From positions 1-64,000 of the forward strand of contig QLIY01000236.1 of NCBI GenBank assembly GCA_003260075.1: DNA of 64,000 bases, read 5' to 3'. Under the pieces are notes generated by a model. That model was not told the DNA's origin, searched no databases, and saw only the letters and a program-made list of their open reading frames with translations. The number at the start of each line of letters is the position of its first letter. Position 1 is the first letter of the stretch. Made by a program: the position numbers and the translations under genes. Positions 36,254 through 50,800 of the stretch are shown here, piece by piece. This DNA is from Phallusia mammillata (Eukaryota; Chordata; Ascidiacea; Phlebobranchia; Ascidiidae).

Positions 36254-39200
36254 CTAGACAAGCAGCGGGGAGTCCAACATTGCAACTCCTGTCGCAACGC
36301 CGCCATCATTCTGGTCCTTGGGTTTCGAACGGAGCAAATGTCCAGCAGCGTAATTCTCCAACATCTTGTCGCCGCAGCTGTAAGAAAAACACGAACCTTA
36401 CAATAACCCTTTTTCAACACAGGAACTCTTCAGAACACAGCGTGACCTAATTTATTAGCACCACTGGCATCAAGCTGGCGAGTCTTAAAAAGAAAACTAC
36501 TAAGCATAACAGAAAGACACAAAGTGGACACGAAATTGGTGACCAAACCCTACTCTTTTAAGTAGAATTTAAAAACCTGAAACTTTAGCGTGAAAGTTGG
36601 GTTTACCAAGTTGAAATTACGACGCAAATGTGACCGAGTATGAAGTAAGGTCCGAATGAACAGCGTTCCCATACAACTTAGGCCAAAAATGACCCGAAAA
36701 ACCTTGCTTAAATGACAGCTTCAAAGACAATTTGAAGGTCAGTCCAACACACTATGAGCAACATGTTGATCATGTTACAAAATTATGAGCGAAGTTGTTA
36801 TTACCCTGAAACTTACGCAAGGTAGACTCCGTATATTCCTAATTCCGAAACAACTTCTTCCTTTGTGGCGGTTCCACCACATATTGCATAGTTCGGAGTC
36901 GGTTTTGGATTGATAAGGTCCATGAGGATGTAGGCACTACGTCGGCTGTCGTTTCCTATTTCTCTCAACAGTTTTGCAATATCTTCGCCATAAATGTTGT
37001 TTCCTAAAGTTAAATCAATATATGCTAGCAGTCAATGCCATTAGATGACTCCGATAATTGAAATCAAAAACTAGGACTTGACTTGAATGAAAAATTCGAA
37101 TTCAAGAAATTATTTACAACACTAGGTTATCAGCTTGAGACAGTAGTACCTCGGGGTCTTTAATACCTATAAACAAGTCGAAACTTGAGATTTAGCTTTT
37201 TCTGAAAACTTCCTTTTAATCGCAGAACAGTCCCATAAAAGCCAACAACCCCAAACAACCCAAAACTTATATAACTCGTCTTTTTGCCCACCAACAACGG
37301 CTGAATGAGTCAAGATTGAATGGGATTGGAAAAATAGTGAATAAATTTAGTTCAACCAATCAGATTCCACTAGGTTGGAGAAAAACGTCTCATATTTTTG
37401 CTTAAAAATTCACAAGATAAATTGAAAGAATTACAGCGCTGAGTCATGATCCATCAATTCTGCCATCCACTTTTTTGCGCTTCATGAGGTTTAAACGTTA
37501 TTCAGCTATTTCCGGATCGGTGAATAGTGCGATGTGTCGCTATGCGTTTTTTCACCAAGTCAAATGAAATAACCTCAACTCAACGTAGTTAGAATCTACA
37601 CTCATGTGTTCATAGGGACGTTGCGCTAATCAGTCCCACCAGGGTCAACCTGGCTGATATCCGGCCAGAATAGCTAAAGTTGGTCGAATTTCGAAACCCT
37701 TGGCCAGAACAATTATGTTTTAGTTGCTGCCCGAATTTCGGCCGTTCTTTGTGGAAAAGGGATACCGAACGTTTTCCAATTTCAGCTCAATGTGTAAGGT
37801 ACGTACAACTTTAACGTGGAAATAAAATAATACTGTTAACAAAATGAAACAAACACTAACCTCCCCCTTCGCGTTGTGGTTTCAAAACATATTTTTGTGG
37901 ATTTTCAATTGCCATCTTGACCACGGAATCGCCTTCCTCATTCATTTCCAAAGAGTAAAGACCTGAAAATGTTCGCCTAATATTAGCGGCAGCAGTTTCA
38001 CCCACAAATTGTTCCACTACTCCTTTCCTCGCAAAAATCTCCTGCATTTTCTTTGATCCAAACAATTGTTGTCCAACTGATGGACATTTTATTGCTCGGC
38101 TAAATTCCATGTCTTTGCGTATTTTCCAAATCTGCATTAATAATTATAAGTTAAGATGAACATAAATTCATAACTGGGATCAGCCCTGAAGCGTCTATGC
38201 AGACCAGCGATCACGGCACACTCATATGTAAATCACAGTACGCCAGGCCCATTGAAGGCGCTATACCGAATCAGCCGGTCACCAAGCATTCACCACCATG
38301 GCAAGGCGTACTGTGATTTAATAATTATAAGAAACCATTTTCACATTTGTAATTGTCAGTTTCATGTGGTTTAACTTTGATGTAAGTAAATCATCAGACA
38401 AAGTAATATTACTTTTAATGTAGGTACTAGGTAATTTACCTCTTCAGAAGCATAATGATGTGGTTGGAAAGCAGCTCGAAAATATAAAAGCCCCACTTCT
38501 TCTCCATCTCTAAAAACAACAGTTTTGTTTGTTTCAAATGAGTGTCTAACATCATTACCTAAAAAGCTTGCCACTTTTAGTAAATCACAGTTTATCCAAA
38601 TCTTCACCTAATTTGTAATGTGGTGTGGGGGCATTATTAATCCACATTGGTTAATCAAGATTTTTTTATAAATCCACATTGGTTAATCAAATGTGGGGGC
38701 ATTACTAATCCACATTGGTTAATCAAGATTTTCGCCTAATCTGGACAACTTTTCGGGATCCAAGCTGGTCTGGATTAAGCAAGGTTTATTGCACAAGTAA
38801 AGTCAAGGTTCATGCAAGGCAAAAATATAAGACACCTAGATAATTACTCATTATATAGTGTAATTGTTTTACACTTTGAGAACCACTAAAAAACTAGATT
38901 ACAGGTTTTGATTAATATAATAAAAATAGCCAAAATCTGCAAAGAAATACAATGAAGAAACAATGAAGAAAAAACATATAAACAAAACAAACCACATTAC
39001 ATGAAAAAGGTTCCATCATTTGACAGTTGTGTTCTTCCAGGAAGGCTGCTAAACTTTACCCCCTTGATTTTAATTTCAGGATTGATGTTGTTTATAGCAT
39101 ATTCAAATGCACGTTGGTCATAGGTATTGGTTTCAAAATCGCCCAGTAGAAAAATCATTGCAGCATTTGGATTTCCATAAAGTTTCCAAGCTTTCACAAA

Positions 39201-40465
39201 ACCTTCAGCAACTTTTTGGTTTTCTGGATTTTGAGGCAATTGCAAAACCAGATCTGGGAGGTTGGCTTTCCCCAACACTCTTTTGTGAATGTCACACATT
39301 TTCTGTGTGCCGATGCCACCAAAGCTCACTGACATTGTATTGATCTCGATTTGTTTTGGTGGGGCTGTTCCACTGATTGGATCAAAGTCAAACATGTAGT
39401 CTGACCTTACATAGGCCAGTTCAGGGGGCTGAAAAAATAATTATAATTCAGGTTTCTTTAATAAATATCTTTCAACTGATGCCATCAACCTACTACAAAA
39501 AATAAAAACAGCTCATGAAACAAAACATGTATGTGTTAATTGTAATTGTAAAGTAATTTTGTTCCTTATCTAAAATTTATCAACCAAAATTTAAATCCCT
39601 AAACCAAGTGACTTTACTGTTAAAACAGCCATTTTTGGTATAGTATTAAAAAATATTATAGCCATACACTATATTCTGTTGTTATTATATCAGTACATTC
39701 CTTTCATGAAACTATGAAAAACTTACCATTGACCTTTCACTTGCAATTACTTCTTTAAAAATGTGAAGCAATCGCTGCGTAAATTCATCTGCGACCCTGC
39801 ATGGTCACATAATTCATAATGCTGGTCAGAATAGTATGTCAAATACTTGCAAAACTTACCCCTCTAAACTATCAATTATAAACTGTTGGTCTTGGACAAC
39901 CACATGCATTAGTGTATTGAAATCAGATTGGATTTGTGAAAGGAACTCAAGAGAATCTTTGCTGATGATGGTTGGAAACAGAACAAATGGAACATGTTTG
40001 TAACCCTGCAGAAAATTTTATTTTAGTGGATTTTGGCTTAAAACAAGTGTTTTTAACTAGCCCTTAACCATGTGAGATCTATTCCTGGGGAAAGCTGGTA
40101 GTTAAATTATAAAGGTTTACGGTGGTGGTTCATAAGCCATGGACCACCAATGAATTCAAAAGAACCACTTTTTTAAGTATAGCAACTATAGCAAGCAAGC
40201 ACACACAACCACAAATAAAAATCCACATTTATTACATACCTTGTATTAGGCAAAAAAGGTTAAATTTTCTCACATTCAGACCCAGAAACATAAGTATTTC
40301 ATGTTAAACAGAGCAGGTAAGATCATACAAACTTACTACAACTTTGCCAGATTCGTTGCGGGACTTCAACAACAATCCACTTGATACAGCAAAATCCACA
40401 GCATCTTTTGTCAGTTTATTGTCCACCTGGACATTTGACAACTTGTTTTGCACAGATTGATTCAT
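36254..40465 (-). CDS. GSS: Glutathione synthetase (474 aa)
   Basis: The enzyme ligates glycine to gamma-glutamylcysteine using ATP, the last step of glutathione synthesis in the cytosol. There are eight exons in transcription order: 40465-40337, 40005-39860, 39796-39727, 39428-39001, 38509-38440, 38131-37861, 37003-36817 and 36377-36254. They total 1425 nt, or 474 residues plus stop, the length of the human enzyme. Diagnostic motifs are QIEINTMSVSFGG (substrate-binding region), FIDGEEVGLLYFR across the exon 4/5 junction, YVLKPQREGGG then NNIYGE (the glycine-rich ATP-grasp loop, split by an intron) and NDGGVATGVAMLDSP near the C-terminus (the alanine-rich lid loop). No key residue appears lost. 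All splice sites are GT/AG and phases are consistent. A hairpin repeat lies in one intron. Confidence 0.95.
38158..38322. repeat. Dispersed SINE-like repeat with 16-bp perfect inverted arms
   Basis: It contains CTATGCAGACCAGCGATCAC and CCAGGCCCATTGAAGGCG, which recur at 42502-42612, more weakly near 50118-50290, and near 61860-62050. Here TAAATCACAGTACGCC (38229-38244) is answered by its exact reverse complement (38305-38320), so the segment can fold into a hairpin with a 60-nt loop. It lies in an intron of the synthetase gene. Confidence 0.65.
38600..38745. repeat. Short tandem repeat in a GSS intron
   Basis: AATCCACATTGGTTAATCAA occurs three times, with TGTGGGGGCATTA before two of the copies. 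Confidence 0.7.
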
Positions 40466-41805
40466 TGTAAACAGCAAAACTCGTCTTCTGCTACACCAAA
40501 GTCCAATGCAATTTGGTCTTCAGTTGAAATTGCTTTGTCATGATTGGGACTTTCCCTTATGCACAAGCAAACCTGAATGATTCAGCAGTTTATGACGTAA
40601 ATCACAAGTGAAAAGAAATAGTAAAATATTATACTTGTATACTTAATCAAAATCGGATGAATGCGACCTCTTTCCTGCTTAGCGAAAAGCAAAAAAAAAC
40701 TATTTGCATCTCCGCAGCAGGGAAATTTAAAAATGAGTAGGCTACGATTAATTTAGGACATATTTGTTTGTAGGCTAACTTTGGAGCTGTACAAAAAGGG
40801 TACATGAATCTTATTTCGCTATTTTTATAGAGCAGCACACCAACCTCAAAAAGCTTTCAAACAAGTTTATAACGCTGCCATTGACCTATCACTTTACTGT
40901 TGTTGTACATAATTTGTTATCAAACACCTTTCGATCATGCTACATGGCGTGGAAATGTAATACAGTTTAAGTATGTAGGCTACAACTTAAAAATCAGCAC
41001 TTATTACTATTGGACAATGAATTTAAAGTGATCTATACACTTTTCTTCCCAAAAATGTTTCTTCCAACTATTCCTGAGGGTTTAAACTGTTCATAATAAA
41101 CAAATTCATACATTTGGTATGTCTAAGCTAGACGCAAACAGCTGTTGCTAACAAATTAATTTAGATTTTTTCGGAAGAATAGACTAACACTCTAAAAAGA
41201 CTTAACTAACAATTATCCGGCCTTACGTTTGTATATCACTTTACAATAACCACCATATCGTTTTTGCGCAAAGCTGAAAACTTTGAATGCGATTCGGTTT
41301 GGCACCCATGTAATTTTACGCTTTAGCGAATCGAAATCGTGACGTCACACAATGCACATCAACGATACGATTCGCTCATGTAAAAAGGCTTAGTTACACA
41401 CGAAAAAACAATTTTCATCTGGCCAGATTGTTTCATCTGACAAGTAGGTTCGGCTTTTATTTGTTCTAGTCACCTGGTATACACAATCAAACTTATTATA
41501 ATATAAAACTTGAGAAGTTAAAGGCAGTGAACCAAAAAAAATATGATAAAGGCGCAGAAAAAACACGTAGATGTATGTTGCAAAATAAAAGCACCACGCA
41601 AACCAGGACCAATACCATCAAACAAGCGTCCAAATGATTTATTTTCATTTTTATATCTTTCCGGGCGAAAAAATAATTAAATCTGTAATCCTTTATTATT
41701 GAAATGTACGGAGAAAAATATATAAGAACTAACGAAATTCGTTTCATGCACTTCACCACAAGCCATACGCGTCAAAAATAATATTCCAACCGCACGGTGG
41801 GGCTA
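40466..41805. other. Intergenic between GSS start and ZW10 stop
   Basis: This AT-rich region would hold the GSS promoter and the ZW10 3' untranslated region. No further gene, and no clear TATA or CpG-rich promoter, was recognised. Confidence 0.5.
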
Positions 41806-44800
41806 TTAGTAGCGTATTTTCGAAATCGCCGCAGCCCGCCGTTCCGTGTTTTGGAATAACGCACGAATGAGGCCCTTCGTTTCTATGACAGTAAATGATG
41901 AAGCAAGTGGCCCTTTTCCATCTGCCCACCTGGCAATGAAAAATATTTTGTAAAACAATCTAGAATGATTAGATAATTATTCAGCAAGACCAGTCCTTTG
42001 CCCAAGACTGGCTGGAATTGTAGTGTGTTACACAAGCATGACAGATTAATACTAAAAACAATAAAACATATTTTAATCAATTGACTTTACTTTTTTTATC
42101 ATATATTTAATGTTTATGGCCTGCTGGGGTGCCTAAGATGCCTAAGACTAAAAACGTTCTTTTATATTTACTACTGTAAAAGCATATTATGCACACGAAT
42201 TAAACAAATTCCAAAGATCAGCTCTTGTACGCCACCTGTCGACAATTTCTCTCATGCTGGCGTCGAGTACAAAGATAATCTCCAGCAGCCGTGGCCATTT
42301 TTTCAATGAACGCTGGAAGGGAAAGTCTGAGGGGATTCCCGGAACGTTTTCTTCATCTTCTGGTTTGGCGAAAATCGAGGGAAGCTGATCTTGAAGGATG
42401 CAGCAGATCTAAAAGGATAAGCAAATGCTATAACAAAAGTGCCCATAAATCGAACTGGAGTAACAAAACTGGCAAAAAAAGACCTTCGGATAACCGAAAA
42501 TGAACATAAATTCATAACTGGCAGCCCTGAAGCGTCTATGCAGACCAGCGATCACGGCACACTCGTATATAAATCACAGTACGCCAGGCCCATTGAAGGC
42601 GCCAAATCGGGTAACCAAACTGACAAAAAAATGAAGCAAAGTGTTGCACAACCTTTTCGCTCTACCAGCTGCATCGCAGTTCTATATTTTACCAACGGCC
42701 GCCAAGTGTCCTAATGTTTTTATTTTTTATTATGATATCTCATTAAAAGTCCAGATTGATTTTAACTTTGTCCATTAATTTAGTTAAACGATTTGGCAAT
42801 CGGTTTTTATTGTTGATTATTTGTCACCTTCTGTATTATGAAGTTGTTTGTTTGCCTGTTTATTAAACTGTTACAAACAGGCGTACAAAACGTCTTACGT
42901 TTATGGCTACTGGACCAGTGTGACTTCATTCCAGTAAAATTATGACCAGCTGTTCTAAGGAAAACGTCTAACAACAGCTTTTTTAGTATTACAACAATAC
43001 ACACGTTTACGGCCGCATAAATTTGTTTGCGCGACCGCAGGTTGTTCACTCCTGCTACACAGTAACAAAACCTGCAAAAATGTTAAATTAATGTAAAAAA
43101 CACATAATATTTGTCAGTCCTAGACTTACTGTCTTCAGTTGGATAGAGTCATCTGACGAAATGTCTTCCATGGAACAAATCGAGCTCACTACTTCGGCGA
43201 TTGAGGAATCAACAAGAGCGGAGATGCTGCGGAGAAACATGGGAAGAGGGAGCACTCCTCTCCAGACCTTCCTCAGATGGTGAAGTTGATACATCACCTG
43301 TGATATACATTCCAATACAAACAAATCGATGTGAAAATACCAAGGTGTTGTAAGCAAAGAAAAATGATTAAAGGTTCCCCATTAAGAAATCATTGTGAAC
43401 AAAGGGTGGAAAAGTAGGGATATTCCAGTTTTGAATTAATTGTTTCATGAATGGCATATCACAGAATATTTTCAAGATACGTCGTCTACTCTTATGGAAA
43501 GATAATATAAACGGTTTCGTCCAATCAAAACAGATCGTCCGTGCTTATTCGAATAGAATCAATTAGTTCTTATTCTAATAGAATCGCGAAAGTAAGTAAA
43601 GGCGTTACTTTCCCCCCCCCCTGGAAAGATAATATAAACGGTTTCGTCCAATCAAAACAGATCGTCCGTTCTTATTCTAATAGAATCGCGAAAGTAAGTA
43701 AAGGCGTTACTAGCAAATATAATCACAATACCGACATTGAAATTACGATTGAGGCTCAACTGTTCAGCACTTTAAAGCGTTGCAACCTAAACCAATATAC
43801 AGACATTTAAAAGCGAAAAGTTATAGCATTTACCTGTTTAATTGGTTTTTCTGCCATCTGATATTTATCTGCTCCGGTTTCGGTTGCAAAGTTCTTGAGT
43901 GGGGCCAAACACTCCATAAGTTGAGCACGTTGTCGTCGCATTTGAGTCATAAAGCATTCCTCACCTGGAGTAAAAGTGTTTAATTAAACTTTTGAAAAAT
44001 ATAAAACTGTAAATATATAGGGTTAAATTTGAAGGAAAAAAGGTTTCTGTTTTTACTACAGAAACAAACACAATTTTAAGCGTGGTTTTGAACATTAGTT
44101 GCGCCACACTATAAAAACCATTTGTGCCTTGTTCTTTCAAAATGGCAAAAGCCTACGACACCCGGTATTCCCAGGCGGTCACCCATCCAAGTACTGACCG
44201 GGCCCGACGTTGCTTAACTTCCCAGATCGGACGAGATGGGGTGTTCTCAACGTGGTATGGTCGTAGGCGATTGCTGGCGCGTATTTGTAGCTTATATTCA
44301 GCTGTTTGTTAACATCACAATCTTTATTTGGCCACGTAGCTTCAGGATAAGGGACCCATAACTAGTAATGCCCCAAACTCAAAAGCTTCAGGCCGAAATC
44401 GAACATTCTGCCATAAGATCGAAGTTCGAACATAAAATTATCTTTCTGATCGATGTTTTAACTAAATCTTTTGTTGTTGATGCAGGTAAACTCAGTAGGC
44501 CTAATGGCACTCCAAAGCAACGTTTACAAAACGTATGCTTAACAAAACACCTACAATTTTGCAGAAAATGCGGACAGTGTTTTCTACACACAACAATTAG
44601 TTAGTTTATGTTGTTGTTTTTAAGTTGACGATATTGAAAGTGTAAGTATCGATTTCACACAGTCAAAAGGTTTTTTTCAGGTGAAGTTTTCAAAAGTTTA
44701 TGCCGAAACCGAAACATTGCGAATTTCACCGAAATGTTCCAAAAATTAACTGCATAACAGTTAAAAAAAAATTTTGAGCCTTGTTACAACAAAAAACGTT

Positions 44801-47800
44801 GCACTTTGAAATGGCAAAAGCCTACGACACCCGGTATTCCCAGGCGGTCACCCATCCAAGTACTGACCGGGCCCGACGTTGCTTAACTTCCCAGATCGGA
44901 CGAGATGGGGTGTTCTCAACGTGGTATGGTCGTAGGCGATTGCTCGCGCGTATTTGTAGCTTATATGCCGCTGTTTGTTACATCACAATCTTTATTAGCC
45001 ATATTGCTCGATGGGAGACCCATTAACTAGACGCTTCGGATCAAAATCGACTATTTTCCCTTTAGGCCAAATAACTTTAGCAGAATTAGGCCAAACGTAA
45101 ACTCTGCCCAGTGATGGATATTTTTAACTGAACCTTGTGTTGATGATACATATGAACTCATTTTTGACACTCCAAAATAACTTTTTCCAAAACGTAAACT
45201 CAACAAAACCTCCAAGTATTTTTAGAAAACGTGGCTCGTGATTTCTATACACAACAATTAGTTAGTTCATGTCACTTTAAATGTCGATATTGGAAGTTTG
45301 GACAGTCACTGTAATGTATAAGCTATTGTTGCCAGTGCCTGGCATAATATCAAGTTTATAGAGCTCTTCTGGCAAAGGTATTTTTTATTCCGACGTTTCG
45401 ACGTCCAGCCCCCCCCCCCGATGGGGTGTTCTCAACGTGGTATGGTCGTAGGCGATTGCTCGCGCGTGTTTGCAGCTTATATACCGCTGTTTGTTACATC
45501 ACAATCTTCATTAGCCACATTGCTCGATGGGACACCCACAACTAGATGCTTCGGGCCAAACTCGACTATTCTGCCTTTAGGCCAAATAACTTTAGCTGAA
45601 TTAGGCCGAACGTAAACTTTGCCCAGTGATGGATATTTTTAACTGAACCTTGTGTTGTTGATACAGATGAACTCATTTTTGACACTCCAAAATAACTTTT
45701 TCCAAAACGTAAACCCAACAAAGCCTCCAAGTATTTTTAGGTGGCTGGTGATTTCTATACACAACAATTAGTTAGTTCATGTCACTTTAAATGGCGATAT
45801 TGGAAGTTTGGACAGTCACTGTAATGTATAAGCTATTGTTGCCAGTACCAGGCATAATATCAAGTTTATAGAGCTCTTCTGGCAAATGTATTTTTATTCC
45901 GACGTTTCGACGTCCTATACAGGTCGCCTTCATCAGGGTAAATAACACCGAATGCGAACACCGAGTGACTATAACGATGTTTAAACTTTTTTTTCGTTTC
46001 TACCACTAGACACACCCCCCCCCCTCAGGGTAAATAACACCGAATGCGAACACCGAGTGACTATAACGATGTCTAAACTTTTTTTCCGTTTCTACCACTA
46101 GATACAACTAACACTCCGGTTTAAACTTACCCAGTTTTCTTATGGCAGTCACATGGTGCGTGAAGGTTAATTCTAATCCTTTCATTACAGATGGGAGTCG
46201 AGAGGAAAGTTGCTGACCGACTGTCAACAGATGATGCGCAATGTAATGACAGTTGTTATGGTGGATTGCTGATACCTGTGGAAGCATTTCCAACGCATCT
46301 CTGCGAAAATACACGGTTGTAAGGACACAGTATAGCAGGGTCCCCCCCCCCTGTCAACAGATGATGCGCAATGTAATGACAGTTGTTATGGTGGATTGCC
46401 GATACCTGTGGAAGCATTTCCAACGCATCTCTGCGAAAACACACGGTTGTAAGGACACATGTAGTATAGCAGAACGCATCCTTTGAAGTCAGGTCAATTC
46501 AACGTAAATGAACACTGATTTCAAACGCTTTTATTTTTTACTATATCAGAATAAAAACAGAACATTGATCGTCGTATGATTCTAACATAATTTGTTGCAC
46601 GAAACTATATATTAAACCATAAAGCATGTGCACAAGATGTAGTATTAAATGAAAACATCAAGGGCTTTTTGCATACCCAGAGTTGTAAAAGCACGAATCA
46701 GGCCGGAAAATCATTGAAAATGCGGCCAAAATGATGCCGAGTGTAACAGACCCAAATCAAATCCGTTTTTTTAACCCAAGCCCGAAACGGCCCGACTAAC
46801 AACTTTAAAACAAGCCATTTTATAGATTTCGTCGAAGCCACTTACTTGTGTAGATTCGGTACATCACATTGGTAGAGTCGGAAAATATCCTCCACTGTGT
46901 CTATTAATCGCATCGCACTGTATGAAAAAGATAAGCTATAGTTACCAACAATTCAAAACAAAAATTCACAAAAAACAATTAAAAATCGAACAACCACTAC
47001 TTTGTAGAGCAGTTCCTCACCATTCGTTGCTCGATGTAAGAGCTTCGTGCAATGTTTCATAAACAAGTTCCACCAATTTCTGTGTACAACGACTCACTCG
47101 ACACCTGCCACATACAACATAAACTGTAATGCAGAACGCAAAACATTTTGATAAGAATTATAGGTCTATATTGTAGTAATGACGTTTTTTTGCATTTAAG
47201 GGCTGGGTAATGGATAACAATGCTTTGTGAAACACCGGAGTGGTAAACGGTCCGAAAATTGGGATCCAACACGGTTCGAACTCTAAAGTTTAATCACGAA
47301 ACCCGACAATATCCAGATTTTAATTAGAACCAATCCCGTATTAGGCCCAGCCATACGTACAACTTTAATACAACGAGTAACATCGGCAGCGTACATGTCT
47401 AAGGTTTTAGAAACAGCCTTTAAACTTGAATAACGTAGAAAAAGGCCGACAAACAGATGGTTTCCATTAAATTGTTAAAGTATTTTATTAAAAACTGACA
47501 CAGAAAATTTAGATTAAGTTTCACTTTTCAATTTACCTGGGAAACTGAAGTATATCTTTAGTTTTGGTTTCGCCAACTGACTCGGACCCTCTACCAGGGA
47601 CGATAAGTTGTAATGTTTGATCGTCGCCGGAGCTCGTACTTTTTGCTTCCTGTAATCTCGAAAGGAAATTTTCTACGTCGTCTTTTCCACCATCGTTTAT
47701 CTTCAAAATAGAAGTTAGAAAACAAAATCATTAAACTCACACTTAAAAAGGTGGAGCCGGATTTTAAAATATTTTCGAGTACAATTCGTCATGTTTTTGG

Positions 47801-50800
47801 CGACTCTGACCCTGGCAATGGTAAAAGGCAACTTTTGGCCAACGTAAAAGTTTTAGTTAAGAAAACGACAATAGCTTGTGCAAGGTGGCAGGTAAAAATA
47901 AAGTATTTGTATTAAAGTGGAGTTAAGAGGAAAGTATTCGAAGGGTGGAGCCAGGGTCCAAAAAAATTTTCTACCACGCGTATTTTATTTGCAAATGTTG
48001 ACTTTAGTACAGTGTGCCATCATCCTGGGCAGAGCAGCACAGTTAAAAACTGCATTTTGGATCAATTTGAATTTTGGTTGGGGTATTACATAAAAACCTA
48101 TGGTACATGCAATACCTCAACAGTCTCATGTATGTCTTCTTTCATAATTTGTCTTGCTTTGGCGACTAGCGCAGTGCTTCGACGATTGGCAAAATGAACG
48201 TGGATGTCAGATACAAAAGCCAGAAGATCGCCTACAAAAATAAAGTCTAGACTGAGCAAAACAAACCAGTGACTGTAATTTTGCAACAAGATACAGTTTT
48301 GTTTAATTGCATGCATAACTGATTCTTTTATGCAATTTAAGCTGAATATATTCCCAAGCAATGATAGGGCCACGGGTTGGGACTCCGTATGTGATAAACG
48401 TTAATATGCAATGAAACATAACGGTCATACTCCTTAATCAATCTGTTGTTTAAACATCATACCAGGTTTATGCAATACTAGGCAAGAGGCTGTGGATTTA
48501 AATGATACAAAAATTCTGGAATTGAGTGTTAAAAAAATATAGCTGAAATGCTGTAGCTTACCGGAGCCTTCTTCGTCTGTGAGAAAGCGAATTTCCCTTA
48601 ATGATTTCTCAAAGTTTTTTACTACTTCAGTAATCTAAGAAAAAAACGACAAATGTGACTTTATTTTAACCGTTCAAATTTTTCTATTACTACTTTCAAT
48701 TTTTTTTAATTTTATTGCTATCTCGCAAAATTGTCCCAATTTTACCTTGTCATAGTTTTGTAGTTCTTCTTTGGAGTTGGGAACAGATTTTTCCAAACAT
48801 TCATCAATAAGAAGTGTCATGATATCCTCACACACAATGTTGCCAAACATGTTCATAAGCGTTGAATCTAAAGCATTATTGATGCCAAATTACCAATAAC
48901 TTGCTTAAGTAACAGCCTTCAGCATGCAAAAAGTTGAAAAAAGCTTTAATCAAACTAATTAGACAAAATATTAGCAACTATTTTATTGTTGCTTAAAGTC
49001 AGCATAAACATAACGGAAAACTCCTACCTCTATCTTTTTCCAGCTTTAGGTTTAGAAAGGAATCGTTTAAAAACTTGAGAACTCCCCAAACTTTATTGAA
49101 GACAAGTTCCGGTAAAAATTCAGTTTGATGCTGAGCGTATAATAAACAACAAATAGTTGCAAGAAAGCTTTATACACAAACTAAAAAATCATTTCTTTAA
49201 TGACACTGGCATACTTCTAAATTACAGTTTTTGTCTTGGATCAAAACCATCATCATTATGGCTTAAATTGATGATCACTGTTTGTTTTTTCAACTACAAA
49301 ACACTGAAACCAATAGCTGATAAAATTCTTGGTTAAAACAAAATCAATCATTTCATATAAAGGGCTAATATAGGTTATGTATATACATTTACAAATATAC
49401 ATATACAGCTGTAGCATTTATTTTGCCGGGAACAAAACTGCTATGTAGAGTGGTAATTAAATTTGAACCCTGTTGCAGTATTAGTTTACACTATGAAACA
49501 TACTGTTTCAGGGTTTTTATCCAATTCCAAAGAGCCATCTTTCTTGTTTATTGAAATAGAGCAGCCTGTTGCTATTGATGCAGTTGAATATTTTACATCT
49601 GAGTTTTTAATCAAGGGAGTAAAAACTTTTTCCAAAACCAAGTTTGCTGAAATTAAAAACAAAACAAAGTTTACACTAAAGCGGCTCTTTGGTACATTGC
49701 AAAAATAAAGTAACACACAAAATAATAAAACAGTTGTTTCTACTTCATTTTTGGCACGGTCTGGGATACTTCAGAACACTGCACATGGACACATTAAGGC
49801 TTGTAAAGAATACATGTATTTTTTTGAATTTTTTTTAAATATTTACCTTTATTTTAATACATGCTTACCAAATTGCTTGATTTTGAAAGATAGTATGTTG
49901 GAGCTGTGCATAGCATACACCATATCTTGTGGATCAATAGAATCATTTTCATTTGATAAATTAAAGCTAAGTTTTGTATTCAGACCTTCACCATCCTCAT
50001 CTAAAACAATATTATTGTGTTTTGATGATAACTAAGCAATAGGCCAATTCATTTTCAATTTGGAGCAAATACATCTTTATTCATTGTAAAAACAGTACAG
50101 TTTCAGTTACAAATTCAATAAGCGATCGCAGCAGTCAGTCCACTCATATATAAATCATATTAGACCAGGCCTAGTAAAGGCATCGTATCAAATCAGCTGG
50201 TCACCAAGCACTCCCACATACAGCAAGTCATAAGCTAGAGTCTAGCTGCTAGACCATTTAGTCTGCCGTGGGACTTGAGCCAATAATATGAGCCTATTGG
50301 AACACTACATGTTCAACTTGTCAAACTTTATCAATTTGTACTGTCTTGTTTTCCACTTAATTTTTTACAACTAACACTGCATATATATCGTATATACTTA
50401 ATTCAAGGAAAGTTGGCTACCAGTAAATGATTTATACATACCTGGGTATGTCCAGGTCACTGTTTTTTTCCAGATCTGATCAAGAATGTAGTTCAGGTTT
50501 TCTCGTTTTACTGTAACTTCAATACGAAGAGATTTGTACATGTCAGTTTCATGGAAAGATGTGTTTTTTACTGAATCCAAAACAGCTGCAATCTAAAAAA
50601 ATATTCAACTGTAAAACTTGTTTTACTTGCGTGAAAAAAAGGAAAAAATTTCAGACCTCTTTAATGGCTGCAAGAGTGTCACAAAACTTTTTCTGCTGTA
50701 AACTTTTGTCATAGCTTTGCAGAGAACAGTGTACTTTGTATAACTTTTCCAATGCTGCAACTAATGCAGCGGTTTTAGTGTGCTGTAGAGTCAATTGCTC

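Noticed and set aside
46256-46444. Second ZW10 exon 14 as alternative exon
   Set aside because: It is a truncated copy that abuts a C run and has no splice donor, so it is best explained as an overlapping contig end.
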